Part shown: in pieces, positions 24,561 through 33,451 of the stretch
Numbering within the stretch: the first letter of the stretch is position 1
Layout of the letters: each line of letters starts with the position of its first letter
Source: Jeotgalibacillus proteolyticus
GTDB taxonomy: Bacteria; Bacillota; Bacilli; Bacillales; Jeotgalibacillaceae
DNA: 64,000 bases
Assembly (NCBI RefSeq): GCF_002926065.1
Contig: NZ_PREZ01000005.1
Location: 354,738-418,737 of the forward strand
Reading direction: 5' to 3'
The notes under the pieces: model-generated
The model's database searches: none
Seen by the model: only the letters and a program-made list of their open reading frames with translations
Told to the model about the DNA's origin: nothing
Position numbers and translations under genes: made by a program

Positions 24561-25385
24561 CTAACAAAATGTGGTGCGCATCGCAAGCTCTGTCATGACA
24601 AGCATTGCCTGATACGCCTCCAGGATTGTTTTTGCTTGATAGGTGACAATACAGGTGCCGGGAATAATCGCAGCACCAGGCATCAGACTGGCCCATTCAG
24701 CTTCTCCGTAATTTGTAAACTCCACTTTTAACACCGGATTTTCCGGCGGAGCAAGCGGGGAGCATTGAGCCCTGTTTTGCAGCGCAAGAGCGGTTTGTTT
24801 TGTTAAGAGCTCTCCCGCTTTAACAGGTGTAAGACTTTTTACCGCAGACCTGGAAATGGTCTCCTTTACAGCTGCAGTATGTACGCCCTTTAAAAGCAGA
24901 TCAGCTTCTTTTGCCACACAGTCATCTCCTGCCACTAATACCACAGGAACTCCATAGAAGCCTGCAACATAGGCGTTAAAGCCAAGCTCTCCTATCGGCT
25001 CATCGTTTATGTACATATTCCTTGCGCCCCATGTCATCGCATGCGACATGACACCCTTTTGACCGGCTCTGGCATGATACCCAATGAAAATCGCCGCATC
25101 CATACTGGCATCAAGCCCCTGGACCATTGAAAAAGGCTTTACATCTCCCGTGATCAGCATTGCGTCAGGATGCAGTTCTTCAATGAGCAGATTATTCATT
25201 TTAGAATGAGAATCATTCACCAGTACCTCTGTGGCTCCCTGGTCAAAAGCTGCCTGAATCACATAGTTTGCTTCACGGGTCATAATTCTTCTTCCCCGTT
25301 CATAATTCTTTTCGTTAGAGCTGACGTATGTATAGTCCGGTAATCCAGTGATGCCTTCCATATCTACAGATAAATATACCTTCAA
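24561..25385 (-). CDS. dppA: D-aminopeptidase DppA
   Basis: A 274-residue zinc peptidase of family M55 with D-specificity (D-Ala-D-Ala type). The metal and active-site segments visible are VDMEGITG (N-terminus), VNDSHSKMNNLL and GYHARAG with SHAMTWGA. The 274-residue length equals B. subtilis DppA and supports the TTG start at 25385, with AAAGGGG nine bases upstream. It is first in the dpp-ykf operon and starts about 66 bp after the predicted promoter. It probably trims D-amino acids from peptides derived from cell wall. Confidence 0.93.
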   Translation of the reverse strand: MKVYLSVDMEGITGLPDYTYVSSNEKNYERGRRIMTREANYVIQAAFDQGATEVLVNDSHSKMNNLLIEELHPDAMLITGDVKPFSMVQGLDASMDAAIFIGYHARAGQKGVMSHAMTWGARNMYINDEPIGELGFNAYVAGFYGVPVVLVAGDDCVAKEADLLLKGVHTAAVKETISRSAVKSLTPVKAGELLTKQTALALQNRAQCSPLAPPENPVLKVEFTNYGEAEWASLMPGAAIIPGTCIVTYQAKTILEAYQAMLVMTELAMRTTFC

Positions 25386-25438
25386 GACCCCTAACCCCTT
25401 TTCTCTCAAAAGCTTTCATATTATTCTATTAAAATCAC

Positions 25439-25453
25439 AATTTTCTCACTACT
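25439..25453. promoter_or_regulatory. CodY-like site at the dpp promoter
   Basis: AATTTTCTCACTACT matches 11 of 15 positions of the CodY consensus AATTTTCWGAAAATT. It touches the minus 10 box and covers the start region of the dppA transcript. In B. subtilis dpp is repressed by CodY. Confidence 0.5.
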
Positions 25454-25479
25454 ATACCAAAATAAAGCAGTTCCTTCAA
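25451..25479 (-). promoter_or_regulatory. Sigma-A promoter of dppABCDE-ykfABCD
   Basis: Minus strand TTGAAG (25479-25474), 17 bp, TATAGT (25456-25451). The dppA start is 66 bp further on. Confidence 0.75.
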
Positions 25480-25631
25480 ATGAAGGAAGGACTATTTAGA
25501 GGCGCATAAGACGTAAAACGGGGTCGTCTCTGAGGGTAAAAATCCCTATTTTACCAGTGTTTCTACATATTGATCTGTTAAAATCACCCAGACGAAATTT
25601 ATTTTCATCAAGGAGGCAGAGTAAAGAAGAA

Positions 25632-25664
25632 AAGCACCATCCCAAAAGAATGATGCCTCTCTAA
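25632..25664 (-). terminator. Weak terminator after the glycan operon
   Basis: On the minus strand GCATCATTC / GGATGGTGC pairs with G-U wobbles, followed by a pyrimidine run (TTTTCTTCTTTAC). Confidence 0.5.
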
Positions 25665-25697
25665 ATTGAGCATATATTGTTTGGCCGAAATAATGAT

Positions 25698-28112
25698 TTA
25701 AGCGAAGGTAACAGTCACATCTTCTCCCCGGCAATCATATTTATTCATGATGATTGTATAGCGCCTGCCTTCTTTTTTAACCTGTACACCTGAAGGCTCG
25801 CATAGAACTTCGTGTTCAGTCTGAAAAACTGCGACCTGCTCCTCCCCATGAAGGGCAAATGTTACACGATCCTGTTCACGGTGTTTGATTTCTGCAGTCG
25901 AGTAGGATATGACTGCTTTCTCAAGCGCAATCTCCACCGGCAGCATAAGTCCCGTTCTTGAAGGAAGGGACACAGTGTTCTCTTCAAATAAAGGCTGACC
26001 ATTTTGAAAGAGATGAAAATTCTTTTTCAGACCGTCCAGATTCATAAGATGAATAAACCGTTCGTTGTTCTCATTCGCTACAGACGTAGTAAAGATTCCA
26101 TGGTACGAATAATCATGAGTAAGAGCTGGCGTAATCGAGAGTTTTTCAAAGATCTCTTTAAAAAAAGTGAGATCACAGCTGTAATGAGTGAGAATGCCAA
26201 TGAGCTTTCCGTCTCCTACCCGCGACTCGAAGCCGCATACTTCCTTCGTATCATAGGTCCTCAGCAGCGGAGTGACGTGTTTCTTCAAATCTACTGTATG
26301 TGCAATATGAGTGCGAACCTCCGGGTAGCGTTTACTAAAGTTGGAGGTTTCAAGAGATAAATAATAGTCTCCGGAATCGCGATACGTCGTTTTATAGGAA
26401 ACGCCGGCTGCTTCTGCAAGAATCGTGCAAGGGTTCCCTTCAAAATCGTACTGAGGCAGATCTCCATAAAGAAGAACATTGCCCCCTTTGTTCATATACG
26501 ACACGAGCTTTTCCTGGATATGGCTGTGCATATATTTTGCCGAAGGAACAATAAGAGATTTAATCTCCCTATTAATTTCTTTATGCTGAATATCCACCGA
26601 GCCAAACCTCAGTCCGTGAAGAAGCATGGCACGGGCAACGACCTCCCAGGCGCTTCCGCCGCGGTTTTGTTCAATGTTTTCAATGATATCCTTCATCTTG
26701 CTGCTTTTCGGATAACGATATTCCGTCATATAGTAGTCAGGAATAAAGGCAAAGGCTGCTCCGTCCTTTTCTTCATTCATCCCCGCAAGCTTATCTGACA
26801 CCGCCATCACACGGTGGATGGATTCAGCCATTCTTGGAAAGGTAAAATTAAGCTCGCCTTCCGGACTGATCGGAGCTGCAAATCCGTGGCGTTCTCCTGT
26901 AAAAGCGATACGGTCATTGCCATCATTCAGCGTTTGATCCATCCGGTAATTATAGCCGCCTGTCAAAAGGTAATAATTAATCAGCCTGTTGCCCTGCGCG
27001 ATGCACATACGCATCTTAAGATCAGCTGCAGAAGGGTCCATTCTTCCCCCGAATGTGCTTCCAAAGTTCCCGTCGCCGCAATTAAATTCAACAGAGGTTA
27101 ATGGCTGATCCGGTAAATGCATGGCATCCATAAAGCCATTAATAAGATAAAGGTCCTGGAACATATCCATATTAAAATCGCCGAAATAAATATCAGAACC
27201 TGACAAATACCCCTCATCCTGTGTATAGCTTTCAAAAAGCTGACTAATGCCAATCGGAAACGTAAAGCCTCGTCCGCCGCCTGTTCCGTGGATGTTAACG
27301 ACAAACGGGATGTCTTTGATTCCTTCTTCTTCACAATAGCCTCTTAAGATACTAATATAGCGGGCAAAGCGGCTACGCATATAGTAGCCCAAATCCTTTA
27401 ATAGAAAAGGAGCGATCTCTTCTGCAGGCGAGCGCAGCAGTTCATTTCTTCTATCCCTGTCTTCTGAAAAAACATTCGGATAGCGGCTGTTTACGGTGGA
27501 GCCGTAGCGTTCTTTCGTCCAATTCGTAAAATCCTCAAGGACGAGGTCCGTTAAATCAGGCGTGTTGCTCACCCAGGAAAGCATGCCCACTTCATTATCC
27601 AGCTGTATAGCAATGACTTTTCCTCCGTTTTGATAAAGGCGTTCCTGTATAGGAGGAAGAATGATGCTGTACCATTCCCTTGCTGCCTTTAAAAAGCCCG
27701 GGTTCAAGTAATCAAGGGTTTTTGTCGTTACTTCATTACTGTCCCAGCCGACTGGAATCGCATCAGGGTAATCGGTATACACCCAATGCGGGATCCCTTC
27801 GTTCTTCATTTCCGCCATAATAAACGGTCCCGGACGGACAAATAGATAGAGATCATTTTCCTGGCAAAGATCTAAAAAACCGACAATATCAAGCTGCGGC
27901 TGTGTTGTGCCGGTAATATCAATGATGTCTTTTTCAGGCTGGTGACAAAGCCATGGAATATAGGTTGCAATTGCATTGCATCCGGAAAGCTTCAGCTGAT
28001 CAATCCTTGCCTGCCAATCACTCCGTTCAAGCCTATAATAGTGAACTTCCCCGCACATAAGTAAAACAGGCTCACCGTCGATCAGAATTTTCTTTTCTTT
28101 AATTTCAATCAT
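25698..28112 (-). CDS. GH35-like glycoside hydrolase (beta-galactosidase family)
   Basis: An 804-residue cytoplasmic enzyme (no signal peptide). The TIM barrel (about residues 1-370) shows CGEVHYYRLERSDW, ATYIPWLCHQPE and FVRPGPFIMAE. IQLDNEVG carries the Asn-Glu pair (acid/base Glu174), and SVEFNCGDG holds the likely nucleophile. Beta-galactosidase-trimerisation-like and C-terminal beta domains follow (residues 400-804). The start is ATG 28112, overlapping the previous stop by four bases. As last gene in the operon it should cleave imported oligosaccharides. GH35 members mostly remove beta-galactose; the true substrate here is open. Confidence 0.8.
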   Translation of the reverse strand: MIEIKEKKILIDGEPVLLMCGEVHYYRLERSDWQARIDQLKLSGCNAIATYIPWLCHQPEKDIIDITGTTQPQLDIVGFLDLCQENDLYLFVRPGPFIMAEMKNEGIPHWVYTDYPDAIPVGWDSNEVTTKTLDYLNPGFLKAAREWYSIILPPIQERLYQNGGKVIAIQLDNEVGMLSWVSNTPDLTDLVLEDFTNWTKERYGSTVNSRYPNVFSEDRDRRNELLRSPAEEIAPFLLKDLGYYMRSRFARYISILRGYCEEEGIKDIPFVVNIHGTGGGRGFTFPIGISQLFESYTQDEGYLSGSDIYFGDFNMDMFQDLYLINGFMDAMHLPDQPLTSVEFNCGDGNFGSTFGGRMDPSAADLKMRMCIAQGNRLINYYLLTGGYNYRMDQTLNDGNDRIAFTGERHGFAAPISPEGELNFTFPRMAESIHRVMAVSDKLAGMNEEKDGAAFAFIPDYYMTEYRYPKSSKMKDIIENIEQNRGGSAWEVVARAMLLHGLRFGSVDIQHKEINREIKSLIVPSAKYMHSHIQEKLVSYMNKGGNVLLYGDLPQYDFEGNPCTILAEAAGVSYKTTYRDSGDYYLSLETSNFSKRYPEVRTHIAHTVDLKKHVTPLLRTYDTKEVCGFESRVGDGKLIGILTHYSCDLTFFKEIFEKLSITPALTHDYSYHGIFTTSVANENNERFIHLMNLDGLKKNFHLFQNGQPLFEENTVSLPSRTGLMLPVEIALEKAVISYSTAEIKHREQDRVTFALHGEEQVAVFQTEHEVLCEPSGVQVKKEGRRYTIIMNKYDCRGEDVTVTFA

Positions 28113-29347
28113 TCACTTGTTCCTCCATCACCTTTTTGCTGAAAGCCAAGTTTTTTTATAGCAAGCTGGATTCTTTCGTTTTGATGATAGAGCTTCCAAA
28201 TTTGCTCTGAATGATCATTTTCGAGCATCAGGAGGGTAACGCCTTTATTAATTCCGATCACTTTATCTGAGTACCATGGCATATCCTTTTCAAGGTTATA
28301 GCTGTCAATCAGCCCGTAATCTCCCCATAGCTCTTCAATCGAATCAAAATACGCAAGCGATTCAACTACCTCTTTCTTTGCAAAGACAATGGAGCCTGCA
28401 GGACCGCTTGGTGCGACCGTTCCGTCATTTTGAACGGTCACTGTCGGATAATAAGGCGGCGCCCCTGCCAGCGTATAGCCGGTTGGACCATCGCAGGCTG
28501 TAAGCCCCCAGGACTCGCTGCTGTAGGTTTTAAATGCCTCCTGCTGATCGATGCAATACTGCCGGTTTACGAGTGTTGCCTTCACTGAATTTTCAAACCA
28601 GTCAATGCCATCCGGATCGATCCAGCTTGAAAAATCAAACCAGGCATGGCTGTATTGATGCGTAAAAAGCTGGCCGCCAGGTGAAGGGTAGAAGGTATAA
28701 TCGCCATATGTGCCTTCAAACCGTCTAAACCCATTATAAATTTCAGGAGACACAGGGTAGGTTCTGGAGCCGACTGCCAGAAAATAGAGCATCAGCTGTT
28801 CAGCATACATATCCCAGGCGCCAAAGCCTTTTCCGTCATCATCTATCCCCATATAAAATTGATTCGCTTCTTCGTTTACATACACCTGCCAATTAACACG
28901 GTCATAAATTTGATCAGCGAGCTCTGCAATCTCTCCGCCAAAATATTCACGAGCCGTAATTGCCCCGTTCAGCAAAATGGCTGTATCGATGATCGAAGGA
29001 CAGTCATAAAAGCCTTCATTTTTTTGAGCCGTTTCCATATTTAAAAAATGATAAAAGAAGCCGTCCCTATGCTCAACGTTATAGAAAAATGTTTTCAAGG
29101 TGCCAAGTGTACGCTCTTTTCCTTCTTCAAGGGTGATCCAGCCCCGCTCAATTCCAATCGGGATGGCAGATAACCCAAATCCATTGGAAGCAATGCTTGC
29201 TACATGCTCTCCGCCTTTTCCTGAATGGTCACGGATTAGTCCGTATCCCTTACTTGATGGATCACTATTTACTTCTTTCCAGAAAAAATCAAATGAGCCC
29301 TTTGCTTCTCTGTCCAGCAGTTCCTGTGTGCGTGTCATTTGTTCCAC
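28109..29347 (-). CDS. PF10091 glycoamylase-family protein (GH144-like, possible beta-1,2-glucanase)
   Basis: A 412-residue cytoplasmic (alpha/alpha)6-barrel protein. Family hallmarks are RDHSGKGGEHVASIASNGFG, the FYDCPSIIDTAILLNGA segment, HQYSHAWFDF, SSESWGLTACDGPTGY and DGTVAPSGPAGSIVF. PF10091 includes GH144 endo-beta-1,2-glucanases and the middle domain of cyclic beta-1,2-glucan synthases, so activity on beta-1,2-linked glucans is a reasonable hypothesis. No signal peptide, thus acting on imported oligosaccharide. It lies between the permease genes and the GH35-like gene; overlap with the latter is ATGA. Confidence 0.8.
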   Translation of the reverse strand: MEQMTRTQELLDREAKGSFDFFWKEVNSDPSSKGYGLIRDHSGKGGEHVASIASNGFGLSAIPIGIERGWITLEEGKERTLGTLKTFFYNVEHRDGFFYHFLNMETAQKNEGFYDCPSIIDTAILLNGAITAREYFGGEIAELADQIYDRVNWQVYVNEEANQFYMGIDDDGKGFGAWDMYAEQLMLYFLAVGSRTYPVSPEIYNGFRRFEGTYGDYTFYPSPGGQLFTHQYSHAWFDFSSWIDPDGIDWFENSVKATLVNRQYCIDQQEAFKTYSSESWGLTACDGPTGYTLAGAPPYYPTVTVQNDGTVAPSGPAGSIVFAKKEVVESLAYFDSIEELWGDYGLIDSYNLEKDMPWYSDKVIGINKGVTLLMLENDHSEQIWKLYHQNERIQLAIKKLGFQQKGDGGTSE

Positions 29348-29356
29348 ATCCTTTTT

Positions 29357-30316
29357 TTATTCTCCTGTAATACCTGAGCGGTCGACGCCCTCAACAAACC
29401 ACTTTTGAGCAATAAAATAAACGACCAATAATGGCAGAATACTAAGTACCGTTCCGGCAAGACGGATGCCTTCATTCAGCCTGCTTGCTGACTCATCCAT
29501 CCCCGCTGGAAACATCCGCTGATAGCTCGCTGCAAATTTCTGAAGCTCAAGCGGCAGTGTTGTCAGCTGATCTCCAAAGAAAATAGCGGCAAGATACGTT
29601 TCGTTCCAGTACCACACAAAGGAAAAAAGAAACGAAATGATAATCGCCGGCACCGCCATAGGGATCGCAATGGTAAAGAAGATCCGAAGATGCCCAGCCC
29701 CGTCAAGCAGCGCCGCTTCCTCCAGCGTTTTTGGAATCGAGCGGAAAAACTGATAAAAGATTAAAATAAAGATCGCACTATTAATCCCCTGGCCAAATGT
29801 GGCAGGCAATAGAAAAGCCTGAATATTGCCAAGCAAATTCAATTCACTGTATACCAGGTACCGGGGAATCAGCGTGACCTGGGGAGGAATGATGAATGTG
29901 ATCATGACCAATATGAAGAGGAAATTCTTTAAGCGAAAAGTAAATCTGGCAAAGCCATAGCCTATAAATGCCGCTACTGCTGTTTGAGCAATAGCAGGCA
30001 GAATGGTCACATACAGCGTTTCAAGAAGAGTAGGGAAAAAGTTCAGCACCTGAAAGGCCTGTTTAAAATTCTCCATATATAACGCGCTTGGAATCCAATT
30101 TATAAGCGGATTAAGTAAATCCTCTAAGCTTTTAAAGCTAAAGGAAGTCATAAAGATAACCGGATAAATATAGACAAATCCAATGCCGATTAAGAGCCCG
30201 TAAATAAGTGTTCTGATCAAAAAGCCATCGTTGCCTTTGACTCCAATCATCCACCTTTTCAATTTGGCGCCTGCTGATTTTCCTTTTCGCACTATCGACT
30301 GATTCAATTGTTCCAC
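29357..30316 (-). CDS. Carbohydrate ABC transporter permease, MalG/UgpE-like (second pair)
   Basis: A 319-residue inner-membrane permease with six helices. The coupling motif appears as LEEAALLDGAGHLRIFFTIAIPMAVPA. An N-terminal extension of about 35 residues (basic, cytoplasmic) is longer than in most MalG proteins. It follows its partner by six bases. It lacks its own ATPase gene, as do all transporter genes in this operon. Confidence 0.9.
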   Translation of the reverse strand: MEQLNQSIVRKGKSAGAKLKRWMIGVKGNDGFLIRTLIYGLLIGIGFVYIYPVIFMTSFSFKSLEDLLNPLINWIPSALYMENFKQAFQVLNFFPTLLETLYVTILPAIAQTAVAAFIGYGFARFTFRLKNFLFILVMITFIIPPQVTLIPRYLVYSELNLLGNIQAFLLPATFGQGINSAIFILIFYQFFRSIPKTLEEAALLDGAGHLRIFFTIAIPMAVPAIIISFLFSFVWYWNETYLAAIFFGDQLTTLPLELQKFAASYQRMFPAGMDESASRLNEGIRLAGTVLSILPLLVVYFIAQKWFVEGVDRSGITGE

Positions 30317-30322
30317 CCCCCT

Positions 30323-31183
30323 TTAGGCATAACGTTTTTTACTTTGACTGTTCATCATGACAAAAACGAGCACCAGTATTAATCCAATGACGATAAAGTA
30401 AACCCAGCTGAGGGCGGATGCGTAGCCAAACCCTGTCTCAAGCTCAAACATCTGCGCTTTTATATGTTCGATAATCGGGTTCAGTGAAAAGATTGAATAC
30501 GCGACAATTGTATAGATGGTGTTGACGACAATCATCGGGAAAATACTTGGCAGTGTCACCTTCCAGAAAATCTCCCAGGCAGAAGCCCCGTCAATCATCG
30601 CTGCTTCATAAATCTGGCGGTCAATCTTTTGGAGCGCAGCCAGAAAGATTAGAATTTGCACCCCTGAATACCAGAGAATCATAATGATATTATCGAGCAC
30701 ATATAACAAAATTCCCGGAATGAATGAATCGGCGTTATTGCTTGCCATGCTATAAATAAAAACCTCTTCTATAGAAGGGATCGTTGTAACCCCCATGTCC
30801 TGAAGCTCTTTTAAAACAGGACCACTTGCAATAATGACCGGTAAAAAGAAGATGGTCCGAAACAGCCCGCGAAACCGGATGTTCTGATTAAGCAGCAACG
30901 CAATGAGCAGGGAAAAGACAATGATGATCGGCACAGAGATCAGAAGCTCTCTGAAGAAAACAGTCAGGTAGCCTACAAAAACGCCATCAACCGTGAAGGC
31001 ATACCGGAAATTATCCCACGATACAAAGCTTGTCCGGATGCCTTCTGTTGTTAAGCTGACCTGATGAAAGCTTAAATACAAGGAATAGACCAGCGGCAGT
31101 GCCGTGAAGGCAAGAAAACCAATAATCCAGGGAGCGATAAAGAAATAGGCAAAAGATGGCTTCTTCAGTTGAATTTTACGCAT
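30323..31183 (-). CDS. Carbohydrate ABC transporter permease, MalF/UgpA-like (second pair)
   Basis: A 286-residue permease with six helices. The coupling motif appears as IYEAAMIDGASAWEIFWKVTLPSIFPM. It begins seven bases after the DUF5696 gene and pairs with the downstream MalG-like permease. It has an unusual long periplasm-side loop (about residues 120-150, with VTTIPSIEEVFIYSMAS) between helices compared with the first-pair permease. This may fit it to a different binding partner. Confidence 0.9.
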   Translation of the reverse strand: MRKIQLKKPSFAYFFIAPWIIGFLAFTALPLVYSLYLSFHQVSLTTEGIRTSFVSWDNFRYAFTVDGVFVGYLTVFFRELLISVPIIIVFSLLIALLLNQNIRFRGLFRTIFFLPVIIASGPVLKELQDMGVTTIPSIEEVFIYSMASNNADSFIPGILLYVLDNIIMILWYSGVQILIFLAALQKIDRQIYEAAMIDGASAWEIFWKVTLPSIFPMIVVNTIYTIVAYSIFSLNPIIEHIKAQMFELETGFGYASALSWVYFIVIGLILVLVFVMMNSQSKKRYA

Positions 31184-31189
31184 ACTGCC

Positions 31190-33451
31190 TTATGCTCCTT
31201 TCCATTGATCGACAATGGTGAAATCCATTGAGTCAACCTGGACATTTTCGTCTTCGAACGTCTCTGTTGTGTAGTTAACAATGATCGTTTTCCCGTTAGA
31301 ATACGTAACAGCAGCAACGCCTGGCGACACCATTTCGTGCTGTTCAATCGTTTCATTTTCCACCTGCTTCAGCACCTCGACCAATCGGCTATTTTTCGAA
31401 AGGATGTCTTCCTTCCATACACTGAACTGCGAAGTAAAAATGTCATACGAAGGCGTATCGGCAAGAATGGCAGGTGATTCACCGGTAATAAAATAGGACG
31501 GGTAAACGCCGTATTCAGCCATTCGGAGCAGATCCTGCTGCTCATTCACCTGAACATTTACGTAATTGGAGTAGTAAGGCATTAACCCTTTCAAAACAAT
31601 TTGTAAAAATGGGATGGTATCTGTGACCATCATATAGTTGGAGGAATACATCGGAATGCTTAAATAATGATGCGTTCCTGACCAGGCATACGGATTAGGC
31701 ATATATGCAGCCAGCGCAGCTGTCTTTTCGCCAAGCCCTTCAAAGAGCTCCCTATAGGTTTCCTCAGCATCCTCTCTTGTGCGTTCCTTTCCATCTTCAA
31801 AGTCTGAATACAGCATGTAGCTTGTGAAATCCACTGCCATATGGTTAAGTCCGCGTGTTGAAAATTCATCTGCCGCAGCCTCTGCATGGGCTTTTGAAAT
31901 CTCAGGCTTTAAGAAATACATTTCATTATAATTCTTCGTCTTCCCCCACATAACGAGCTGGGAATTTGCTTGTCTTGCGACGTCTTTACTGCCTTCATAG
32001 CCCCCGGCTCCTTTATAGGCGGTAGTGAAGTCGTTGTATAAGTAAAACGGAATGCCCTCTGCTTCCAGATCGTCATGGAGCTCGACTAATTCATCCTCGC
32101 CTCCAATTTTCTTTTCGACTGGAAATCTGGCAGGAAGTGTATTAGTGAATCCTCCTTTTGTCCAGCCTCTATAAACGAGAAGTAAATCGTCCAGGCCGTC
32201 CGCTTTCAGCTCATCCACATGCTCTCTAACCTGGTCAACCGTCGTGACAGGCAGGACGGAATTCCACAGCAAACCAGGCTTTGTTTCAGAGCCAAGGTAC
32301 TCAAGGCGGACCTTATACTGGTCCTCCCGATCAACCAGCTGCCCTTCCTCCAGCAGCTTTTCCTGATAGGTTTTAGCCATTCCGGTATAATTCGCTTTTT
32401 CGTTTTCCAGAACATGTACCTGCAGATCGATATCAAATGCATTGCGGTCCTGCTGGTAGACGTTTACCCCGCTTTTATCCCTGCTCGTTGGCTGAAAATA
32501 ATTGTAGCGATAATGAAATTCCGGTGAGACCCAATAAAAATCGGTTGAAACGCCAGGAGTATAGGCAGTAATTTCAGCATAATGCTCCCCGCTGTTAATA
32601 ATGCTTAACAGCCCGTTTTGATGGGATCCATGGACAACTCCATAAAGCGGTAATGAAAGATATTGATTCATCTGGTTTGATGAGTTGGCAACACTTAAAT
32701 CCCGGCCATACACCGTAGCACTTAATGGCGCATCAGCAAATTGACTCTTCTCCCCGTAACGGATTAAGGCGCCGGAGCCGTCGGGAATCATCATATAGCC
32801 CTCCTGCCCTGTCTGAAAAGATGCACCAAGGAAAGGATACAGTCTTAATGAGGTAAGTAAATTCCGTTTTCCTTCATCAACATTTTCTTTTGGAATACGG
32901 AAATTGAGCCCTTCCTCCGTCAGATCAACCTCAAGTGTCACTTCGATATTTGACCCAATAAAAACAATAAATGCCTTAAAGCCATTGTTTGTAGGTGTGA
33001 CCATTGGCTGAGAGCCGTTTGTTAAAATACTTTCGGTTTTGCCATTTCCACGCTGATCAACGTAATCAATCGTTACAGCAGACTGCACAAATTGCTGCCA
33101 TGTGTTATTCAGACGGTATTCCTCAATATTGTCCAAGCCCGAACTCCACACATAGCCTGTATTCTTGTTAAGCGTTTTAATGGCCACCGTTTTCGGATCA
33201 ACATATAAGGCAAGGCGGTCATTTTCGGCCATCAGCTCATAGGGCTCTCCAATTTCTTCCTGAGGTGCTTGTTCAGTCATCTCCTCATCCTCTATGGCCT
33301 GCGTAAACTGATTTGATTCATAAAAGATTGATTGAGGAACCTCAGAAATAATTTCTTCAATGATTTCATCCTTCTCTTCTTCAGCTGCTCCTGCAGAGGA
33401 ACCTGTCAGAATAAGCGGGATGATCAAAAGCATGCTCCATTTTTTAGACAC
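31190..33451 (-). CDS. DUF5696-domain secreted protein, possible glycoside hydrolase
   Basis: A 753-residue protein with a Sec signal peptide (about residues 1-23, ending AGAAEEE, no lipobox Cys). Residues 60-370 look like a beta-sandwich of the mutarotase-like type found N-terminal in GH31/GH97/GH101-type enzymes (ASFQTGQEGYMMIPDGSGALI). Residues 380-660 look like an alternating alpha/beta barrel: DGLDDLLLVYRGWTKGG, PFYLYNDFTTAY, NHMAVDFTSYMLYSDF. Asp residues at strand ends are candidate catalytic groups. The DUF5696 family has no described function. The start is GTG 33451, overlapping the previous gene by eight bases. Enzyme status is inference from fold and context. Confidence 0.75.
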   Translation of the reverse strand: MSKKWSMLLIIPLILTGSSAGAAEEEKDEIIEEIISEVPQSIFYESNQFTQAIEDEEMTEQAPQEEIGEPYELMAENDRLALYVDPKTVAIKTLNKNTGYVWSSGLDNIEEYRLNNTWQQFVQSAVTIDYVDQRGNGKTESILTNGSQPMVTPTNNGFKAFIVFIGSNIEVTLEVDLTEEGLNFRIPKENVDEGKRNLLTSLRLYPFLGASFQTGQEGYMMIPDGSGALIRYGEKSQFADAPLSATVYGRDLSVANSSNQMNQYLSLPLYGVVHGSHQNGLLSIINSGEHYAEITAYTPGVSTDFYWVSPEFHYRYNYFQPTSRDKSGVNVYQQDRNAFDIDLQVHVLENEKANYTGMAKTYQEKLLEEGQLVDREDQYKVRLEYLGSETKPGLLWNSVLPVTTVDQVREHVDELKADGLDDLLLVYRGWTKGGFTNTLPARFPVEKKIGGEDELVELHDDLEAEGIPFYLYNDFTTAYKGAGGYEGSKDVARQANSQLVMWGKTKNYNEMYFLKPEISKAHAEAAADEFSTRGLNHMAVDFTSYMLYSDFEDGKERTREDAEETYRELFEGLGEKTAALAAYMPNPYAWSGTHHYLSIPMYSSNYMMVTDTIPFLQIVLKGLMPYYSNYVNVQVNEQQDLLRMAEYGVYPSYFITGESPAILADTPSYDIFTSQFSVWKEDILSKNSRLVEVLKQVENETIEQHEMVSPGVAAVTYSNGKTIIVNYTTETFEDENVQVDSMDFTIVDQWKGA

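Larger units (their letters stand above)
25386..25697. other. Intergenic region between dppA and the GH35-like gene
   Basis: The right of this minus-strand gap holds the dpp promoter and CodY-like site; the part near 25630-25665 holds a weak hairpin ending the glycan operon. Positions 25490-25625 show nothing I can name. Confidence 0.5.
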
